The notes beneath the pieces were generated by a model that had not been told where the DNA came from, did no database searches, and worked only from the letters and a program-made list of their open reading frames with translations. The position numbers and the translations under genes were made by a program. This document shows, in pieces, positions 9,159 through 18,371 of a stretch of DNA of 64,000 bases (position 1 is the first letter of the stretch; every line of letters starts with the position of its first letter). This DNA comes from Exilispira sp964581895 (lineage in GTDB: Bacteria; Spirochaetota; JAAYUW01): positions 266,366 to 330,365 of the forward strand of contig CAZOPR010000003.1 of NCBI GenBank assembly GCA_964581895.1, given 5' to 3'.

Positions 9159-9953
9159 TTAAGATTCATTTACTATTTTTTTTTGTATTTGAGTTATTTT
9201 CACAACCTGTTCAAGTGCAACATCGAGCATTTTTAAAAATTGATTTTTCCCGAAAGATTCTCCACCACTTCCAGCGGAAATATCTATGAGTTCTCCATTA
9301 TCTGTGGCAACTACATTCATGTCGCAATAAGCTTTTTCATCCTCTTCATACATTAAATCAAGTAATATATTCCCATCAACTATCCCTATTGATATTGCTG
9401 CAACATAATTTTTTACTGGATTTACCTTTATTAAACCTTTTGATAAATATTTCTTAAAAGCCAAAGCTGCTGCAACGAAACCACCAGTTATTGAGGCTGT
9501 TCTTGTCCCACCATCTGCATTTATAACATCAGTGTCAATATATATAGAATAACCAGGAAAGCATGTTAAGTCTACTCCACCTCGAATGGATCTTCCTATC
9601 AGCCTTTGAATTTCTACGCTTCTACCATCTATTTTGTTTCTATCTCTTGCTTTTCTTTTCAAGGTAGATCCTGGAAGCATACTATATTCAGAAGTTAGCC
9701 AACCAATCCCTTTTTCTTTTGCAAAATTTGGAGCTTCTTCAGTAATCATAGCTGTGCATATGACTTTTGTATTACCATAAGATATCAAGCAAGAACCATC
9801 TGCATTTTTTATGTAGTTCGGTTCAATTATTATTGGTCTTGGTTCATCCCATTTTCTTCCATCTGATCTTTTAATGCTATTTAAAGCATATTCAGAACTA
9901 TTCTGATTTTTAGTTATACCTATCTTTTCAAGCTCTTTTTGTAAATTTCCCAT
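9159..9953 (-). CDS. rph: Ribonuclease PH
   Basis: RNase PH trims tRNA 3' ends by phosphorolysis. The hallmark segments are RSDGRKWDEPRPI, GWLTSEYSMLPGST, GRSVEIQRLIGRSIRGGVD and INADGGTRTASITGGF. At 264 residues it is slightly longer than usual because of a 28-residue N-terminal extension before RSDGR; CAGGAGT sits just upstream of the chosen ATG, supporting this start. It follows the UvrD-type helicase gene after 92 bases and converges on the lipoprotein gene, whose stop is only 7 bases away. Confidence 0.95.
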   Translation of the reverse strand: MGNLQKELEKIGITKNQNSSEYALNSIKRSDGRKWDEPRPIIIEPNYIKNADGSCLISYGNTKVICTAMITEEAPNFAKEKGIGWLTSEYSMLPGSTLKRKARDRNKIDGRSVEIQRLIGRSIRGGVDLTCFPGYSIYIDTDVINADGGTRTASITGGFVAAALAFKKYLSKGLIKVNPVKNYVAAISIGIVDGNILLDLMYEEDEKAYCDMNVVATDNGELIDISAGSGGESFGKNQFLKMLDVALEQVVKITQIQKKIVNES

Positions 9954-10045
9954 AGATACTCCTGTATAGACAACTTCTTGTATTATTGATCTCTTTAATT
10001 AATAACATCTTTTACTATTAATATCTTTTATCAACAATTTTTTTA

Positions 10046-12133
10046 TCAATAATCTGATTCTTTCTTTTTTATATCATGAATCCCTTCAACAAACTGCATT
10101 ATCCCATTTTCATTTTCAACTATATAAACTATCTTTCCAGTTCTTAAAAATTTAATATTGGTAACTCTTCCATACCCATATTCTTTTGTTCCTATATAAT
10201 CTCCAACTTTAAATTTTGTTTCGATCTTTTTTTCAACTAAAAAATCTGGAATTATAGGATCTAAAAATTCGCTCATTTCAAGTTCAGAAGCTCTTAACTC
10301 TATACTATTTGAATGCAGAATATATAAATAGTCTTTAGCTCTTGTCATACCAACATAAAGTAGTCTTCTCTCCTCTTCAACATCTGCTATTTTATTATAC
10401 CTTGCATATGGTAAAATAGTCTCACTTACATAAGGCAAAAAAACTGCATTAAATTCGAGTCCTTTAGCAGAATGAAGGGTTCCAAGTATAATTCCATTAT
10501 TTTCGTTTTCATTTTTAAAAAATGGTATTACCCTTGATATAAAAGATTGAAAAATATCTTCGTTTTTTCCTTCGTTTTCCTCTTCAATCTTTTTAGCAAT
10601 ACTTATTAATAATTCATAATTTTCTTTTCTTTCTAAAAACTCTTCTTCCTTCTCTTTCTGCCACTCTTCTAAAAATCCACCTTCAGTTAATAATAACTCT
10701 AAAAATTTTACTATGCTTTTTTCTTCAAATATTCTATTAAGGAAATTAAAAAACTTTTTAACTTTATCATTATTAAAGTATAAAGCAGTTTCAAAAAGAC
10801 TTTTCAATGATTTTTCTTTCTCTTCTAAAATTGCTTCAATGGTTTTAGATCCAATTCCTTTTTTAGGATAATTACAAATTTTTTTGAATAAAAATTCATT
10901 ATCCTGATTTAACTTAAAGGTAATATAGTAAATTGCATATTTTATTTCTTTTCTTTCAAAAAAATTAACCCCTCTTAGCATTTTATATGGAATATATTTT
11001 TCTAAGAATTTATTCTGTATTTTTAATAATAACCATGCTGCTCTAACTAAAATAGCTATTTTATCATTAGAAATATTTTTTTCATTTAAGTATCCTATCC
11101 TATCAATAATATAATCTACCATTTGAGATTCAGATTCAAATGATATTAATTCAACTTCTCCTTCTTCAAGTCTTGTTGGTTCAGTTTTTTTATCTCTTCT
11201 AATTTTATTTTTTGAAATTACTTTATTTGCACACTCTATAATTTTTTTCTTACTTCTGTAATTCTGATCCATATAAATTATTCTGGCATTCTTAAAATTA
11301 TTTTCAAAGCTCATTATTGGTTCAATAGATGCACCTCTAAATCCATATATGGACTGATCTTCATCGCCTACTGCTGTAATATTGGCTCCATTTGATAAGT
11401 TTATTAAAAAATTATTTTGCAGGTTATTTACATCCTGATATTCATCTACAAGTATATAATCAAAATGATTTCTTATCTTTTCTCTCACTTCAGAACTTAA
11501 TACCATAGTTAATAAAGGATATAAGATTAAATCAGCATAATCAAATAGATTAGATTCATATAAAAATTTTTGATACTTACAAAAGATCATTATTTTTAAT
11601 TTATCAACTTGTTTAAATTCATTTATGACATTTAAATTAATTTTTGAATCTTTACTTAAAAGGTGATGTGCATCTTTAAAACAATAAAAGATAATATCTT
11701 TTTGATATGTTTCCTTAGCAAAATTAATAAAATTATATACCTGATCTGATGAAACTAAATCATATTTTTCTTTTAATATTATCTCTTGTATAATCTCTTT
11801 TGAATCTTCTTCATCAATAATTGTTGAACCTTTTTTAAACCCAAACAAATTTTGATTTTCAACCATTAATCTTAAAGCAAAGGAATGAATTGTAGAAATA
11901 TAAGGATGGTCTATAAATCTTGAAATTTTACTTTTTAATCTTTCAGACATCTCATTGGCAGCTTTATTTGTAAATGTTATTGCGACAATTCTTTCTGGCG
12001 AATAACCAAGATTATGAAGATAAAGATACTTTTCAACTATTACTCTTGTCTTTCCTGCGCCTGGTACTGCAATAACAAGTGTCGGGAACTGTATTGATTG
12101 AACGGCTTCTAATTGTTTAGAATTTAATTCCAT
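10046..12133 (-). CDS. UvrD/PcrA-family ATP-dependent DNA helicase
   Basis: This 695-residue superfamily 1A 3'-5' helicase should act in excision repair and in clearing proteins from DNA. Ordered motifs: Q motif LNSKQLEAV, Walker A VPGAGKTR (23-30), ITFTNKAANEM (Ia), VDEYQDVN (II), GDEDQSIYGFRGA (III), GTLHSAKGLEFNAVFLP (V) and RRLLYVGMTRAKDYL (VI). The C-terminus KVGDYIGTKEYGYGRV is the Tudor-like RNA-polymerase-binding fold seen in PcrA. Its start overlaps the stop of the preceding sigma-factor gene by one base (TAATG), indicating coupling. From memory, Borrelia also has uvrD near the RodZ/LolA genes. Confidence 0.93.
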   Translation of the reverse strand: MELNSKQLEAVQSIQFPTLVIAVPGAGKTRVIVEKYLYLHNLGYSPERIVAITFTNKAANEMSERLKSKISRFIDHPYISTIHSFALRLMVENQNLFGFKKGSTIIDEEDSKEIIQEIILKEKYDLVSSDQVYNFINFAKETYQKDIIFYCFKDAHHLLSKDSKINLNVINEFKQVDKLKIMIFCKYQKFLYESNLFDYADLILYPLLTMVLSSEVREKIRNHFDYILVDEYQDVNNLQNNFLINLSNGANITAVGDEDQSIYGFRGASIEPIMSFENNFKNARIIYMDQNYRSKKKIIECANKVISKNKIRRDKKTEPTRLEEGEVELISFESESQMVDYIIDRIGYLNEKNISNDKIAILVRAAWLLLKIQNKFLEKYIPYKMLRGVNFFERKEIKYAIYYITFKLNQDNEFLFKKICNYPKKGIGSKTIEAILEEKEKSLKSLFETALYFNNDKVKKFFNFLNRIFEEKSIVKFLELLLTEGGFLEEWQKEKEEEFLERKENYELLISIAKKIEEENEGKNEDIFQSFISRVIPFFKNENENNGIILGTLHSAKGLEFNAVFLPYVSETILPYARYNKIADVEEERRLLYVGMTRAKDYLYILHSNSIELRASELEMSEFLDPIIPDFLVEKKIETKFKVGDYIGTKEYGYGRVTNIKFLRTGKIVYIVENENGIMQFVEGIHDIKKKESDY

Positions 12134-12765
12134 TATTTTTTATCCAGATCTGCAAAAATCTGCCTTATTATTTCTCTTAAGTTACTATATCTCATTAATA
12201 TTAAAACTTCATGCTCTTCAAGTTCATTGACAAATTTACCTTTAACTCTCGTCAAAGCATTTTCACAACTTTTCTTATTAAGATTAAGAAGTGCAGATAT
12301 CTGAGAAGGTCTCATATTGTCTATATAACATGAAAAAACCTGGTTTTCCAGAGGTGAAAATTTTGAAATTATCTTTTTTAATTTTTCAAAAATAGAAAAT
12401 TCAAAGGCAAAAAGATCAAAATTTGAATCACTTCCATTATTTAACTCAATATTTATATCATAAATGGATTGAAGATTTTCAAGGTTTATCTTTTTTCTAA
12501 CTTTCAGATAATTTATTAATCTGTTTTTAATAATATTTCTTAGATAAACAGAAAAGTGAACTTTTGATTCTGAATTATATGTTTCAACAGCACTTAAAAA
12601 AGCAATATTTGCTTCTGCCTTTAAGTCATCTATTTCAAAGTTTAAATTTGTTTTATTCGCAAATATAAGAACCAATTTGGTAATATACAAATCATACTTA
12701 TGATATAATTCTTCAATGGCATCCTTATTTTTATTTTTTGCCTTTTCTATTATCTGTAAATCTAT
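12133..12765 (-). CDS. Sigma-70 family sigma factor with probable ATA start
   Basis: Region 2 is about residues 1-90 (IEELYHKYDLYITKL, then the DLKAEANIAFLSAVETY core-binding helix and HFSVYLRNIIKNRL); region 4 is about 135-195 with a helix-turn-helix RPSQISALLNLNKKSCENAL. The layout resembles the small SigH-type group. A TTG at 12690 is the first conventional start, but it would delete the opening helix of region 2. The frame is open upstream to a TAG at 12775-12777, with no ATG, GTG or TTG before 12690. AGGGGG at 12776-12771 is followed after five bases by ATA (12765-12763), giving a start DLQIIEKAK typical of sigma factors and a length of 210 residues. The ATA start is inferred. Confidence 0.8.
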   Translation of the reverse strand: MDLQIIEKAKNKNKDAIEELYHKYDLYITKLVLIFANKTNLNFEIDDLKAEANIAFLSAVETYNSESKVHFSVYLRNIIKNRLINYLKVRKKINLENLQSIYDINIELNNGSDSNFDLFAFEFSIFEKLKKIISKFSPLENQVFSCYIDNMRPSQISALLNLNKKSCENALTRVKGKFVNELEEHEVLILMRYSNLREIIRQIFADLDKK

Positions 12766-12847
12766 AATTTCCCCCTATACTTTTAAAAATCCTTTAAAAA
12801 AATAAATAAAAAATTCAAATTAAATTTTTAATAAATATTAAAATGTT

Positions 12848-14011
12848 TTAAGTAAACAATAAAATAATAGCACAAATGATAAAAAAACTAATAATTGTTG
12901 CAAATGCAGAAAGCATATCATCAATCATTATTCCAAGTCCACCACTTATTTTTTGTATTTTTTTTATTATAAAAGGTTTCAAAATATCGAAAAATCTGAA
13001 TATTAAAAACAAAACAAATGAAAATAAAATATAAAAATATCTATTACCAATAAATTTTTCAATATTTAATTTGTTTAAATTTAATAAATCTATAAAAAAT
13101 TGATTAAACTGATAAAATGCCACTACAGGGATAAGTGAAATTAGCATTCCAACAACTTCATCAATTACAATAATTGAAGGATCTTTTATCATTAACTTTT
13201 TTTCATGTTTGTCAGAAAAATATAAACCTAAAATAAATAAAATTATTATAGAAATAAATAAAAGCCAAAAATCTGGTTTTAATATGATAAATATTATTAA
13301 TGTTACAAAAGAAGCAAAAGTTCCACTTGCCATTGGAAAATATCCAGAATAAAAAAAAGTCGAAAAAGTTTTAGTTAGAGTTTCAAAGGCAAAATTAGGA
13401 TAATTTAATATATATTTAATACTCGAATAGTATGCAAGTATTATAGATATGGAAAAAAGTAGAAGTGGTATATAAGAAAGATAAAATAAAGTGTTAGTAA
13501 AAATCGCAATATGAATAAACTTTTTATTTATTGCATAAAAAAAATAGAATACAATAATAGTAAACATCTGAAAAGCAGTCTTAAACTTGGCTTCTTTAGA
13601 AGTAACAAATTTTACCTTATCTTTTACTTCATTATTTTCTATCTTTTTTTCAAATTTATTGGAAATATCTATTTCAACCCTCATCATTGTTACAAAATAT
13701 TCTCTAAAAAATAGAATAAAAACAAGAAAAAATGGTAAATAGACGTATTGCTTCAAAGAAAATACTATAAAAGCAGATAAGGTTAAGATCTTGTCAGCTA
13801 GTGGATCTAAAAAGGCACCTATTTGACTTACAGCATTAAACTTTCTTGCAAAAAAGCCATCCAACCAGTCAGTTATAGAAGCAACAATATAAATAACTAA
13901 TGAAATTATTATAAATTGCGGCTTATCCAATAATAAAAAGATTATATATGGGACAACTAAAATAAATCTTAAAATTGTTAAAATCATAGGTATTTTTTTC
14001 TTAAAACTCAT
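12848..14011 (-). CDS. Phosphatidylglycerophosphate synthase-phosphatase fusion (PgsA-PgpA)
   Basis: The 387-residue membrane protein appears to carry two consecutive steps of phosphatidylglycerol synthesis. Residues 1-200 are a CDP-alcohol phosphotransferase with the complete motif D48-x2-D51-G-x2-AR-x8-G-x3-D69-x3-D73. A charged insert of about 25 residues lies between helices near 105-130. Residues about 215-387 match PgpA, the phosphatase that makes phosphatidylglycerol: ASGTFASFV, DPSIIVIDEVVGM, FRFFDILKPF and GGLGIMIDDMLSA, with the conserved acidic residues. The ATG overlaps the rimO stop by four bases (ATGA). The fusion frame has no internal stop, so it is not two genes joined by error. 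Confidence 0.9.
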   Translation of the reverse strand: MSFKKKIPMILTILRFILVVPYIIFLLLDKPQFIIISLVIYIVASITDWLDGFFARKFNAVSQIGAFLDPLADKILTLSAFIVFSLKQYVYLPFFLVFILFFREYFVTMMRVEIDISNKFEKKIENNEVKDKVKFVTSKEAKFKTAFQMFTIIVFYFFYAINKKFIHIAIFTNTLFYLSYIPLLLFSISIILAYYSSIKYILNYPNFAFETLTKTFSTFFYSGYFPMASGTFASFVTLIIFIILKPDFWLLFISIIILFILGLYFSDKHEKKLMIKDPSIIVIDEVVGMLISLIPVVAFYQFNQFFIDLLNLNKLNIEKFIGNRYFYILFSFVLFLIFRFFDILKPFIIKKIQKISGGLGIMIDDMLSAFATIISFFIICAIILLFT

Positions 14012-15303
14012 ATGATTTCTCCATAAAAATCATAAAAAAATGTATCAGATATTTTAACCTTTATTTTTTTGTTTTTATTTAATTCAACTATTTTTTTTGA
14101 TTTATCATCTTTATAAATATAAGTCAAGCCATCTAAATCAGGTGTTTGTACCCAAATTCTTCCTATATAGTAATTTTCATCTTCACCTTCTATGTATATT
14201 TCATCCGTAGTTCCAATAAATCTTTTAAGTCTATTTTTCAAAGTCTCTTCAAAAGAGTTTATAAGATCATTTCTTCTTTCAATAGCAATCTCTGGTTTTA
14301 CTTTGTTTTTTAGTTTGAAAGAAGGGGCTTTTTGCATATCTGAATAGGCAAAAACATTAAGATAATCTATGGGTAAATTCAATAATCTTTCTTTTAATAT
14401 AAGATAATCTTTTTCTGTTTCTCCAGGGAAACCTGTAATAATAGAAGTTCTTATAACTGAATCATTAAACTTTTCTTTAATCCATTTTATTATAAATTCT
14501 ATTTTATCAAAATTAATATTTCTACCCATTTTTTTTAAGATCCGATCAACCAGATGTTGAAATGGAATCTCAAAATAAGGTATCACTTTTTTTGAACTAT
14601 AAATTTCTTCTAAAATTTCTACTTCTCTTCCTTTTTCAAGACTATCAAGGTTGAAATATAGTATCCTGATCTTCTCTATTCCTATTTTGTAAATCTTTTC
14701 AATAAGTTTTTTAAGAGGATTTTCTTTGTGATTTTTATTTAAATCTAATCCATAATATGCCGTATCTTGAGAAATAATTATAATTTCTTCAATTTGATTT
14801 TCTTTTAATATTTTGACTTCTTCTATTATTTGATTTATGTCAAATGAACGATATCTCCCTTTTATTAAAGGGATAGTGCAATAAGTGCAATTCTTACTGC
14901 AACCTTCTGAAATTAATAGATATTCCCATTTCCTATCAGATAACTTTCTATATATGCTATTTTCATAGGTATTTATATCAAAAAAATGATAAAAATCTTG
15001 ATAGTTTAAAATATAATCAGCCTCAAATAGATCTTTTTTTAACTGATCTTTATATAGATTTACAGCACAACCTGTAAGTATGATCTTTGAATTTCTTTTT
15101 TTTAATTTGCTTGTTATTATTGTTTCTTCGATGGTTTCAGAAAGAGCATCTTCTATAAAACCACAAGAGTTTATTATTATATAATCTGCATCGTATTCAT
15201 TTTTAGATTCAACATAACCTTTTCTAACAAGAGATTCTGAAAATTTAGAAGATATAACTTCATTTTTTGAACAACCAAGAGTTAATATGAAAAAAGAATT
15301 TAT
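14008..15303 (-). CDS. rimO: Ribosomal protein S12 methylthiotransferase RimO, probable ATA start
   Basis: My reading of the minus strand gives one open frame of 431 residues. It has the UPF0004 cysteines (LTLGCSKN, INSCGFIEDA, LTGCAV; Cys11, 47, 79), the radical-SAM triad GCSKNCTYC (Cys135, 139, 142), the FPGETEKDY and IPYFEIPFQH motifs and a C-terminal TRAM domain. NSCGFIEDA favours RimO over MiaB. The frame contains no ATG, GTG or TTG upstream of a GTG at 14586, which would remove the whole catalytic half. GGGAG (15314-15310) precedes ATA (15303-15301) by six bases, giving a normal N-terminus. The alternative, an ATG lost by mutation or error, cannot be excluded. Confidence 0.85.
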   Translation of the reverse strand: MNSFFILTLGCSKNEVISSKFSESLVRKGYVESKNEYDADYIIINSCGFIEDALSETIEETIITSKLKKRNSKIILTGCAVNLYKDQLKKDLFEADYILNYQDFYHFFDINTYENSIYRKLSDRKWEYLLISEGCSKNCTYCTIPLIKGRYRSFDINQIIEEVKILKENQIEEIIIISQDTAYYGLDLNKNHKENPLKKLIEKIYKIGIEKIRILYFNLDSLEKGREVEILEEIYSSKKVIPYFEIPFQHLVDRILKKMGRNINFDKIEFIIKWIKEKFNDSVIRTSIITGFPGETEKDYLILKERLLNLPIDYLNVFAYSDMQKAPSFKLKNKVKPEIAIERRNDLINSFEETLKNRLKRFIGTTDEIYIEGEDENYYIGRIWVQTPDLDGLTYIYKDDKSKKIVELNKNKKIKVKISDTFFYDFYGEII

Positions 15304-15428
15304 ATTTTTCTCCCACTTTTAAAGTTAAAATTATTAAAATAATAGTATTTGCAAAAACAAATACTACTAACAAAAACAGATCTAATATTAACTTAAAAGA
15401 ATTATTGTCTATGAAAATTTTATAAAAA

Positions 15429-16544
15429 TTACTTTTTAAATTCTGTTACAAGATTATATTTATCTAACTGCTGATCATAAACCCATTTTACTATACAATA
15501 TACTACAAATTCATTTGGTAATTCAATGGGATTGTTATTTATAATAACATCCATATAATTTGCATTGGTTATTTGTAAAATGACTTGCTTGCTTCCACTA
15601 ATTTTTATAAAATCCCCCACATTTAGGAATTTTTCAAATACTCCTTGGGTATCAGATTCAAATCTTACATATCCATTTCTTTTAGCCTGAACAACAACAG
15701 AAATAATATTTGATGAAATAGAATTGGCAGTTGATTCTTCTTTTCCCTGCGATTCAGATGAAGATACTATAACAAAATTTTTCTCTGATATCTGTCCTAT
15801 CCCTTTTTCTAAACTTAATCTTTCTATCGTAAGGACGATACCTGATGAATCTATTTGATTTACTAAAATCTGTAGATCATATTCGTTGTTCTCATTAAAA
15901 TCGAATTTTATCAGATCTTTTTCTTTTATATTAAAAGTATTAGCAAGATTAGCAATATTTATTTGAGCAGTTTTTGATCCTTTATCAACGCTAGCAATCT
16001 TGATTTTATACTGATAATCTCCATCTGGTATTACAATAATTTGATCTGGTATAAAGGTTTTTACAACCTTTCTTTGGTTTAGTATAAATTCATTTTCATT
16101 TTTTACGGTTTTAGTTTTCACTTCATTTGAAGCAATTTCCACTTTTTCTTGTTTTGGTAGGTTAGAAATAATAATTATCCCAACAATTATTATTAAGAGA
16201 ATAAAAGAAATAATAACAATAGGAATAACATTTTTACCAAGGCTTGGTAATTTGATCTCTTTTTTTAGAGGTTTAGTTAATTCTTCAATTGGTGCTGGTT
16301 CTTCAATCTTTTTTTGTTTATGATAATCATGAATCAATTGATTTGCATCCAAAGATAAAAGTTGAGCATAATTTCGCAAAAATCCTAAATAATAGACCTC
16401 CCCTGGAAATGTATCGTAGTTATCAGATTCAATTGCCTCAAGAAATTTTTTGGAGATTCTTGTTTTTTTTGAGCATTCTTCAATAGTTAAACCAAGCTCT
16501 TTCCTTCTATCTTCTATTATTTTCCCTACTGATCTGCCATTCAT
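15429..16544 (-). CDS. RodZ-like protein: cytoplasmic HTH, one membrane span, periplasmic domain
   Basis: Residues 8-70 are a helix-turn-helix of the RodZ type (KIIEDRRKELGLTIEECSKKTRISKKFLEAIE), followed by YYLGFLRNYAQLLSLD, a phrase common in this family. A Lys/Glu/Pro-rich stretch leads to one membrane span at about 105-130 and a 240-residue periplasmic part ending in a domain like the RodZ C-terminal DUF4115. RodZ links MreB to the cell envelope and shape control; binding of DNA by the HTH is not expected. It sits 27 bases downstream of lolA in the rsmA-lolA-rodZ-rimO run. The middle part is unusually long compared with enterobacterial RodZ. Confidence 0.75.
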   Translation of the reverse strand: MNGRSVGKIIEDRRKELGLTIEECSKKTRISKKFLEAIESDNYDTFPGEVYYLGFLRNYAQLLSLDANQLIHDYHKQKKIEEPAPIEELTKPLKKEIKLPSLGKNVIPIVIISFILLIIIVGIIIISNLPKQEKVEIASNEVKTKTVKNENEFILNQRKVVKTFIPDQIIVIPDGDYQYKIKIASVDKGSKTAQINIANLANTFNIKEKDLIKFDFNENNEYDLQILVNQIDSSGIVLTIERLSLEKGIGQISEKNFVIVSSSESQGKEESTANSISSNIISVVVQAKRNGYVRFESDTQGVFEKFLNVGDFIKISGSKQVILQITNANYMDVIINNNPIELPNEFVVYCIVKWVYDQQLDKYNLVTEFKK

Positions 16545-16571
16545 AAAATTTCCTAATAATCTATTAAATTC

Positions 16572-17252
16572 TTATTCAAAAATATTTTCAATAACTTGAA
16601 CATTATCTGGTATAGTAAAATTAAACAAAAGATCTGACAAATCTTGATTAACCTTATATGAAGTAAAGTAGTACTTGATAAGTTTACCTTCTAAGTTCAC
16701 AGCAGATTGAAAAACAATAAAGCCAGTTTCATCTACATATAACTCTAAAGATTTAAATCCGACTTCTACTCTTTTTGCCCATCCTTTTAATTTATATACC
16801 TTAAAGTTATTGAAAGTAGTTAAAGATTTACCTTCAGAGAAATTAAAAGTATAGGCATCAAAAATATATCCCAATGTTTCTTTAGATTGGCCATACTGAA
16901 TATTAACCTGTCCCTTATTCAAGTTTTGAGTTGCGACAACTGCTAAAGATGGGTAGTAAACATATAAAGTCTTACCGTCGCAAACATAAGTTTTCTTTTC
17001 AGGTGAATTTATCTCAATCTTAAATTTACCTGGATATTTATAATATATTTGCCCTTCCTGGGGGGTGCCTTTATTTGTGACCTGCAATATTATGTCGCCT
17101 TGATAATCAGATATATTTGCATACCTGTTTTTCATCAGGTTGACAATCGAATTAATTGTATCCTGAGAAAAAATATTAGCTGAGCTAATTATAACTAAAG
17201 TAATAAAAAAAATTAATATTATAAAATGAATAAAAAAGTATCTTTTTTTCAT
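16572..17252 (-). CDS. lolA: LolA-like outer-membrane lipoprotein carrier
   Basis: LolA shuttles lipoproteins across the periplasm, so its presence implies an outer membrane. The 226-residue protein has a Sec signal (KKRYFFIHFIILIFFITLVI, about residues 2-27). Then come NSIVNLMKNRYANISDYQGDI, GQIYYKYPGKFKIEINSPEKKTYVCDGKTLYVYYPSL and the closing strands; this strand order is that of LolA. LolB-type proteins share the fold but are lipoproteins; no lipobox is seen here. It lies between rsmA and the RodZ-like gene on the same strand with gaps under 60 bases. Confidence 0.82.
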   Translation of the reverse strand: MKKRYFFIHFIILIFFITLVIISSANIFSQDTINSIVNLMKNRYANISDYQGDIILQVTNKGTPQEGQIYYKYPGKFKIEINSPEKKTYVCDGKTLYVYYPSLAVVATQNLNKGQVNIQYGQSKETLGYIFDAYTFNFSEGKSLTTFNNFKVYKLKGWAKRVEVGFKSLELYVDETGFIVFQSAVNLEGKLIKYYFTSYKVNQDLSDLLFNFTIPDNVQVIENIFE

Positions 17253-17309
17253 ATTATTTAACTCTTACCTTTTTTTAACAGATTGCTAAATTTGTGCAAG
17301 TTAAATATA

Positions 17310-18293
17310 CTATGACTTATAATATTTCAATAACTTAAATATTTTTATAAAATCATTTAAGTTAAAATCTTCTGCTCTAATATTTAAATCAAAATTTTCT
17401 TTTTTAAGTATCTGATTTAAAATATCATAAATTAAACTATCATCCTTAAAATTATTAAGAAACTTTTTCCTTTTGTTAGAAAATGATTTTGATACAAAAT
17501 CGAAAAACTGTTTTTCTTCATTTTCATCAAAAATTTTATTTTTAGAAGTTAAACAGAAAAATGTAGAATTGACTTTTGGCTTTGGATAAAAAGCATTGGC
17601 AGGTATATCAAAAATTTTATTTATTTCAAAGTGATATTGAGAAAAAATTGTTATAAAAGATTTATCAAATTTCCCTGTTAATCTTTCAAAATATTCTTTT
17701 TGGGTTGTTAAAAAAATTTTTTCAAATATTTTGTTATATCTTGAAATCCTTATAATTATTTGAGTTGAAATATTATATGGAATATTGCCAAAAAGTATAA
17801 TCTTTTCATTAATCTTTTGATTTTCAAAGATTTTTTGTTCTATAAAATCAATTGATAAAAAATCTTCATTTATGACCTTTATTTTTTTCTTTTCTCTTTT
17901 TAAGTAGGTTTGAAATTCATCTAAAAAATTGTTGTAAAAATTATCTAAAAAATTGTCATTATTATTTATACTATCAACTTTATTATCTTTATATTCTTCA
18001 GTAATAAAAATTTTTGATAATAATCTTGAAAAATACCTATCAAGTTCGATTATGGCAAATTCTTTTGCCAATATTGATAAAATAATAGATAAATTTCCAC
18101 TTCCCCCTCCGATTTCAATAAAGTTGTTATCTTTATATTGTGAAAGGATATCATAGATTTTTTTTATATAGTTTTTATCAACTAAAAAATTTTGAGATTT
18201 TTGTTTACTGAACCAGACATTATCTTTTATTAATAAATCTTTTAAGACAACAACTTTATAGAAAGGAAAATTTGAAATTATATAATCAACCAA
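17310..18293 (-). CDS. rsmA: 16S rRNA dimethyladenosine transferase
   Basis: RsmA (KsgA) dimethylates two adjacent adenines near the 3' end of 16S rRNA. The 327-residue sequence has SKQKSQNFLVDKNYIKKI, the SAM-binding FIEIGGGSGNLSI, the catalytic NIPYNIST and the AFYPKPKVNSTFF segment. It exceeds the usual 270-290 residues because of a charged insertion (about 105-140, Asp/Asn/Lys-rich). The start codon is TTG with AAAGG seven bases upstream. An N-terminal extension of about 25 residues precedes the conserved core. It heads the minus-strand run and diverges from the DHH gene at 18372. Confidence 0.93.
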   Translation of the reverse strand: MVDYIISNFPFYKVVVLKDLLIKDNVWFSKQKSQNFLVDKNYIKKIYDILSQYKDNNFIEIGGGSGNLSIILSILAKEFAIIELDRYFSRLLSKIFITEEYKDNKVDSINNNDNFLDNFYNNFLDEFQTYLKREKKKIKVINEDFLSIDFIEQKIFENQKINEKIILFGNIPYNISTQIIIRISRYNKIFEKIFLTTQKEYFERLTGKFDKSFITIFSQYHFEINKIFDIPANAFYPKPKVNSTFFCLTSKNKIFDENEEKQFFDFVSKSFSNKRKKFLNNFKDDSLIYDILNQILKKENFDLNIRAEDFNLNDFIKIFKLLKYYKS

Positions 18294-18371
18294 AATTTTA
18301 CCTTTAATCTTTACACAAAATAAAAAAAATATAGAATTAACAGGAAGATAATAGAAAAGGGAGCAAATTTA

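Noticed and set aside
12133..12690. Sigma factor starting at TTG 12690
   Set aside because: This would remove the first region-2 helix, while the upstream in-frame codons give a typical sigma N-terminus behind a strong ribosome-binding site.
14008..14586. RimO as a truncated pseudogene of 192 residues
   Set aside because: The upstream frame is fully open and contains all catalytic Cys motifs; only a canonical start codon is missing.
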